Shown here: in pieces, positions 14,726-15,815 of the stretch | Layout: every line of letters starts with the position of its first letter | How positions within the stretch are numbered: position 1 is the stretch's first letter | NCBI GenBank assembly: GCA_947630205.1 | Contig: CANRGW010000014.1 | Location: forward strand, 1 to 15,815 | Direction of reading: 5' to 3' | Origin: an uncultured Bacilli bacterium | GTDB taxonomy: Bacteria > Bacillota_I > Bacilli_A > RF39 > UBA660 | DNA: 15,815 bases | Position numbers and translations under genes: made by a program | The notes under the pieces: generated by a model | What the model was told of the DNA's origin: nothing | The model's database searches: none | What the model saw: the letters and a program-made list of their open reading frames with translations, nothing else

Positions 14726-15815
14726 TTAATTATTAATTTCTTCTTCTAAATAATTTTTAAGTTCAATAGCAACTTCTTTTGGTAAAATTTCACTTAATTC
14801 AGAAACACTTGCTTCTTTTATTTTCTTTAAAGAAGTAAATCTTTTTAAAAGTTCACGTCTTCTTTTTTCACCAATACCGGGAACCATTTCTAAAATACTA
14901 GCAAGACTTCCTTTATTTTTAATATGTCGATGATAAGTAATAGCAAATCTATGTACTTCTTCTTGAATTTTGGATAAGAATAAAAATAAATGTCCATGGG
15001 TATCTAGTTCTATTTCTTTTAAATCTTTTAAGATAATTGTACTTGTTCTATGTTTATCATTTTTCTTTAAGCCTATTATATTAATATTTAAATTTAATTC
15101 ATCAATTACTTCTTTCGCAACTTTTACTTGATTTTCTCCCCCATCTATTACAATTAAATCTGGTTTCTTTAAATTTTCCATCAAAACTTTGTAATAACGT
15201 CTATAAAGAACTTCTCGCATAGCATTTAAATCATCTTTAACTAAAGCATCTATTTTATATTTACGATAATCATTTTTAAGAGGTTCAAAATTTTCAAAAA
15301 CAACCATTCCTCCTACATAATAAGTACCAAATAAATGTGAATTATCAAACGATTCAATACGATTGGCTTTACTTCCTACAATCATTTCTAATTCTTTTAA
15401 TGCTTCTTTTTTAACTTTAGCATCTTGATTTAAAATCTTTATTTCTTCTTCTAATAATAACTTAGCATTTTCTAAAGCCAAATCCATTAGTTTTTTCATA
15501 TCACCTTTTTGAGGAGTTCTAACTTTTATATTTAAATAATTACTTAAAATTTCTTTATCAAGAGTATCTGGTACTAAAATTTCTTTAGGTAAAACTTCTC
15601 TTTCATAAAAACTTATAATATATTCTAACATGCTTTCTAATGGATCATCTATAAAATTAAGAATTTTTTTACTACGTCCAAATAAAGTGCCTGATCTAAT
15701 AAAGAATACTTGAATTGACAAATAGTTATCTTTTACATAATAATTAAAAAGGTCAAGATTAATATCTTTATTTAAAACAATCGTTTGATTTTTTAAAGTT
15801 ATCTTAATATCATCA
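14726..15815 (-). CDS. uvrC: UvrC, excinuclease ABC subunit C (partial, N-terminal part off the right edge)
   Basis: An open frame of 363 codons runs to the right edge without a stop; a TTG at 15721 is inside the gene, not its start. This is the C-terminal 60% or so of UvrC (usually about 590-620 aa); the GIY-YIG nuclease for the 3' cut is beyond the edge. Visible parts, numbered from the first visible codon: the segment after the UVR motif with VFFIRSGTLFGR (about 36-47), then the RNase H-like endonuclease for the 5' cut, with IESFDNSHLFG (catalytic D near 157), VIDGGENQ (D near 224) and EVHRFAITYHR (H near 288). The helix-hairpin-helix DNA-binding tail starts near 305 (VPGIGEKRRRELLKRF). 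It acts with UvrA and UvrB in nucleotide excision repair. It is first in the visible uvrC-yqeG-yqeH run. Confidence 0.95.
   Translation of the reverse strand, partial: DDIKITLKNQTIVLNKDINLDLFNYYVKDNYLSIQVFFIRSGTLFGRSKKILNFIDDPLESMLEYIISFYEREVLPKEILVPDTLDKEILSNYLNIKVRTPQKGDMKKLMDLALENAKLLLEEEIKILNQDAKVKKEALKELEMIVGSKANRIESFDNSHLFGTYYVGGMVVFENFEPLKNDYRKYKIDALVKDDLNAMREVLYRRYYKVLMENLKKPDLIVIDGGENQVKVAKEVIDELNLNINIIGLKKNDKHRTSTIILKDLKEIELDTHGHLFLFLSKIQEEVHRFAITYHRHIKNKGSLASILEMVPGIGEKRRRELLKRFTSLKKIKEASVSELSEILPKEVAIELKNYLEEEINN

Noticed and set aside
15719..15721. TTG at 15721 as the start of the uvrC frame.
   Set aside because: The frame continues open to the right edge and the sequence on both sides fits UvrC, so this is an internal Leu codon.

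Overview
The window is about 15.8 kb of very AT-rich DNA with a Gram-positive (Bacillota-type) signature. It has strong AGGAGG/GAGGTG ribosome binding sites, sigma-A-like promoters, a lipoprotein signal, and a Bacillus-like yqeG-yqeH pair. All 13 visible stop codons are TAA (11) or TAG (2). Tryptophan is TGG with no in-frame TGA, so the standard bacterial code applies. The best guess is an uncultured, gut-type member of the Bacilli/Erysipelotrichia/RF39 group; that is inference from style and gene content. Every gene except one is on the minus strand, so transcription runs mostly right to left.

Right part (14.7-15.8 kb down to 11.9 kb): a housekeeping run of uvrC (its 5' part lies beyond the right edge), yqeG, yqeH and a membrane-anchored, probably beta-propeller-like protein of unknown function, with gaps of 17 bp or less or overlaps. 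Next is the ribosome recycling factor gene frr with its own promoter. Its stop codon sits in the loop of a two-way terminator shared with the convergent lipoprotein gene.

Middle (10.7-3.9 kb): the accessory core. A two-gene cassette is present twice in tandem. Each copy has a small Sec-exported protein with one C-terminal membrane anchor and four cysteines at identical positions (222 and 220 aa). Each also has a large secreted, cysteine-rich von Willebrand factor A (VWA) protein (945 and 816 aa) with an unusual MIDAS motif and a length-variable coiled coil. The two copies share near-identical promoters and a 14-bp stop/RBS junction. The upstream copy (B) ends in a clear terminator; the downstream copy (A) has none visible. 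A divergent gene on the plus strand encodes a lipoprotein with a thioredoxin-like fold that lacks the active-site cysteines.

Left part (3.8 kb to the left edge): a Tad/Flp-type pilus or secretion operon with its own strong promoter. It holds a pseudopilin-like single-TM protein (TTG start), CpaB, the TadA/CpaF ATPase with an Asn-rich tail, and TadB, which runs off the left edge. The simplest reading is that the VWA/anchor pairs are surface adhesin modules displayed by, or working with, this Tad machine. That link rests on position only. No gene-free stretch exceeds 300 bases; the longest (about 150 bp, 11749-11898) holds the frr promoter. No tRNA, rRNA, CRISPR array or insertion sequence was seen.
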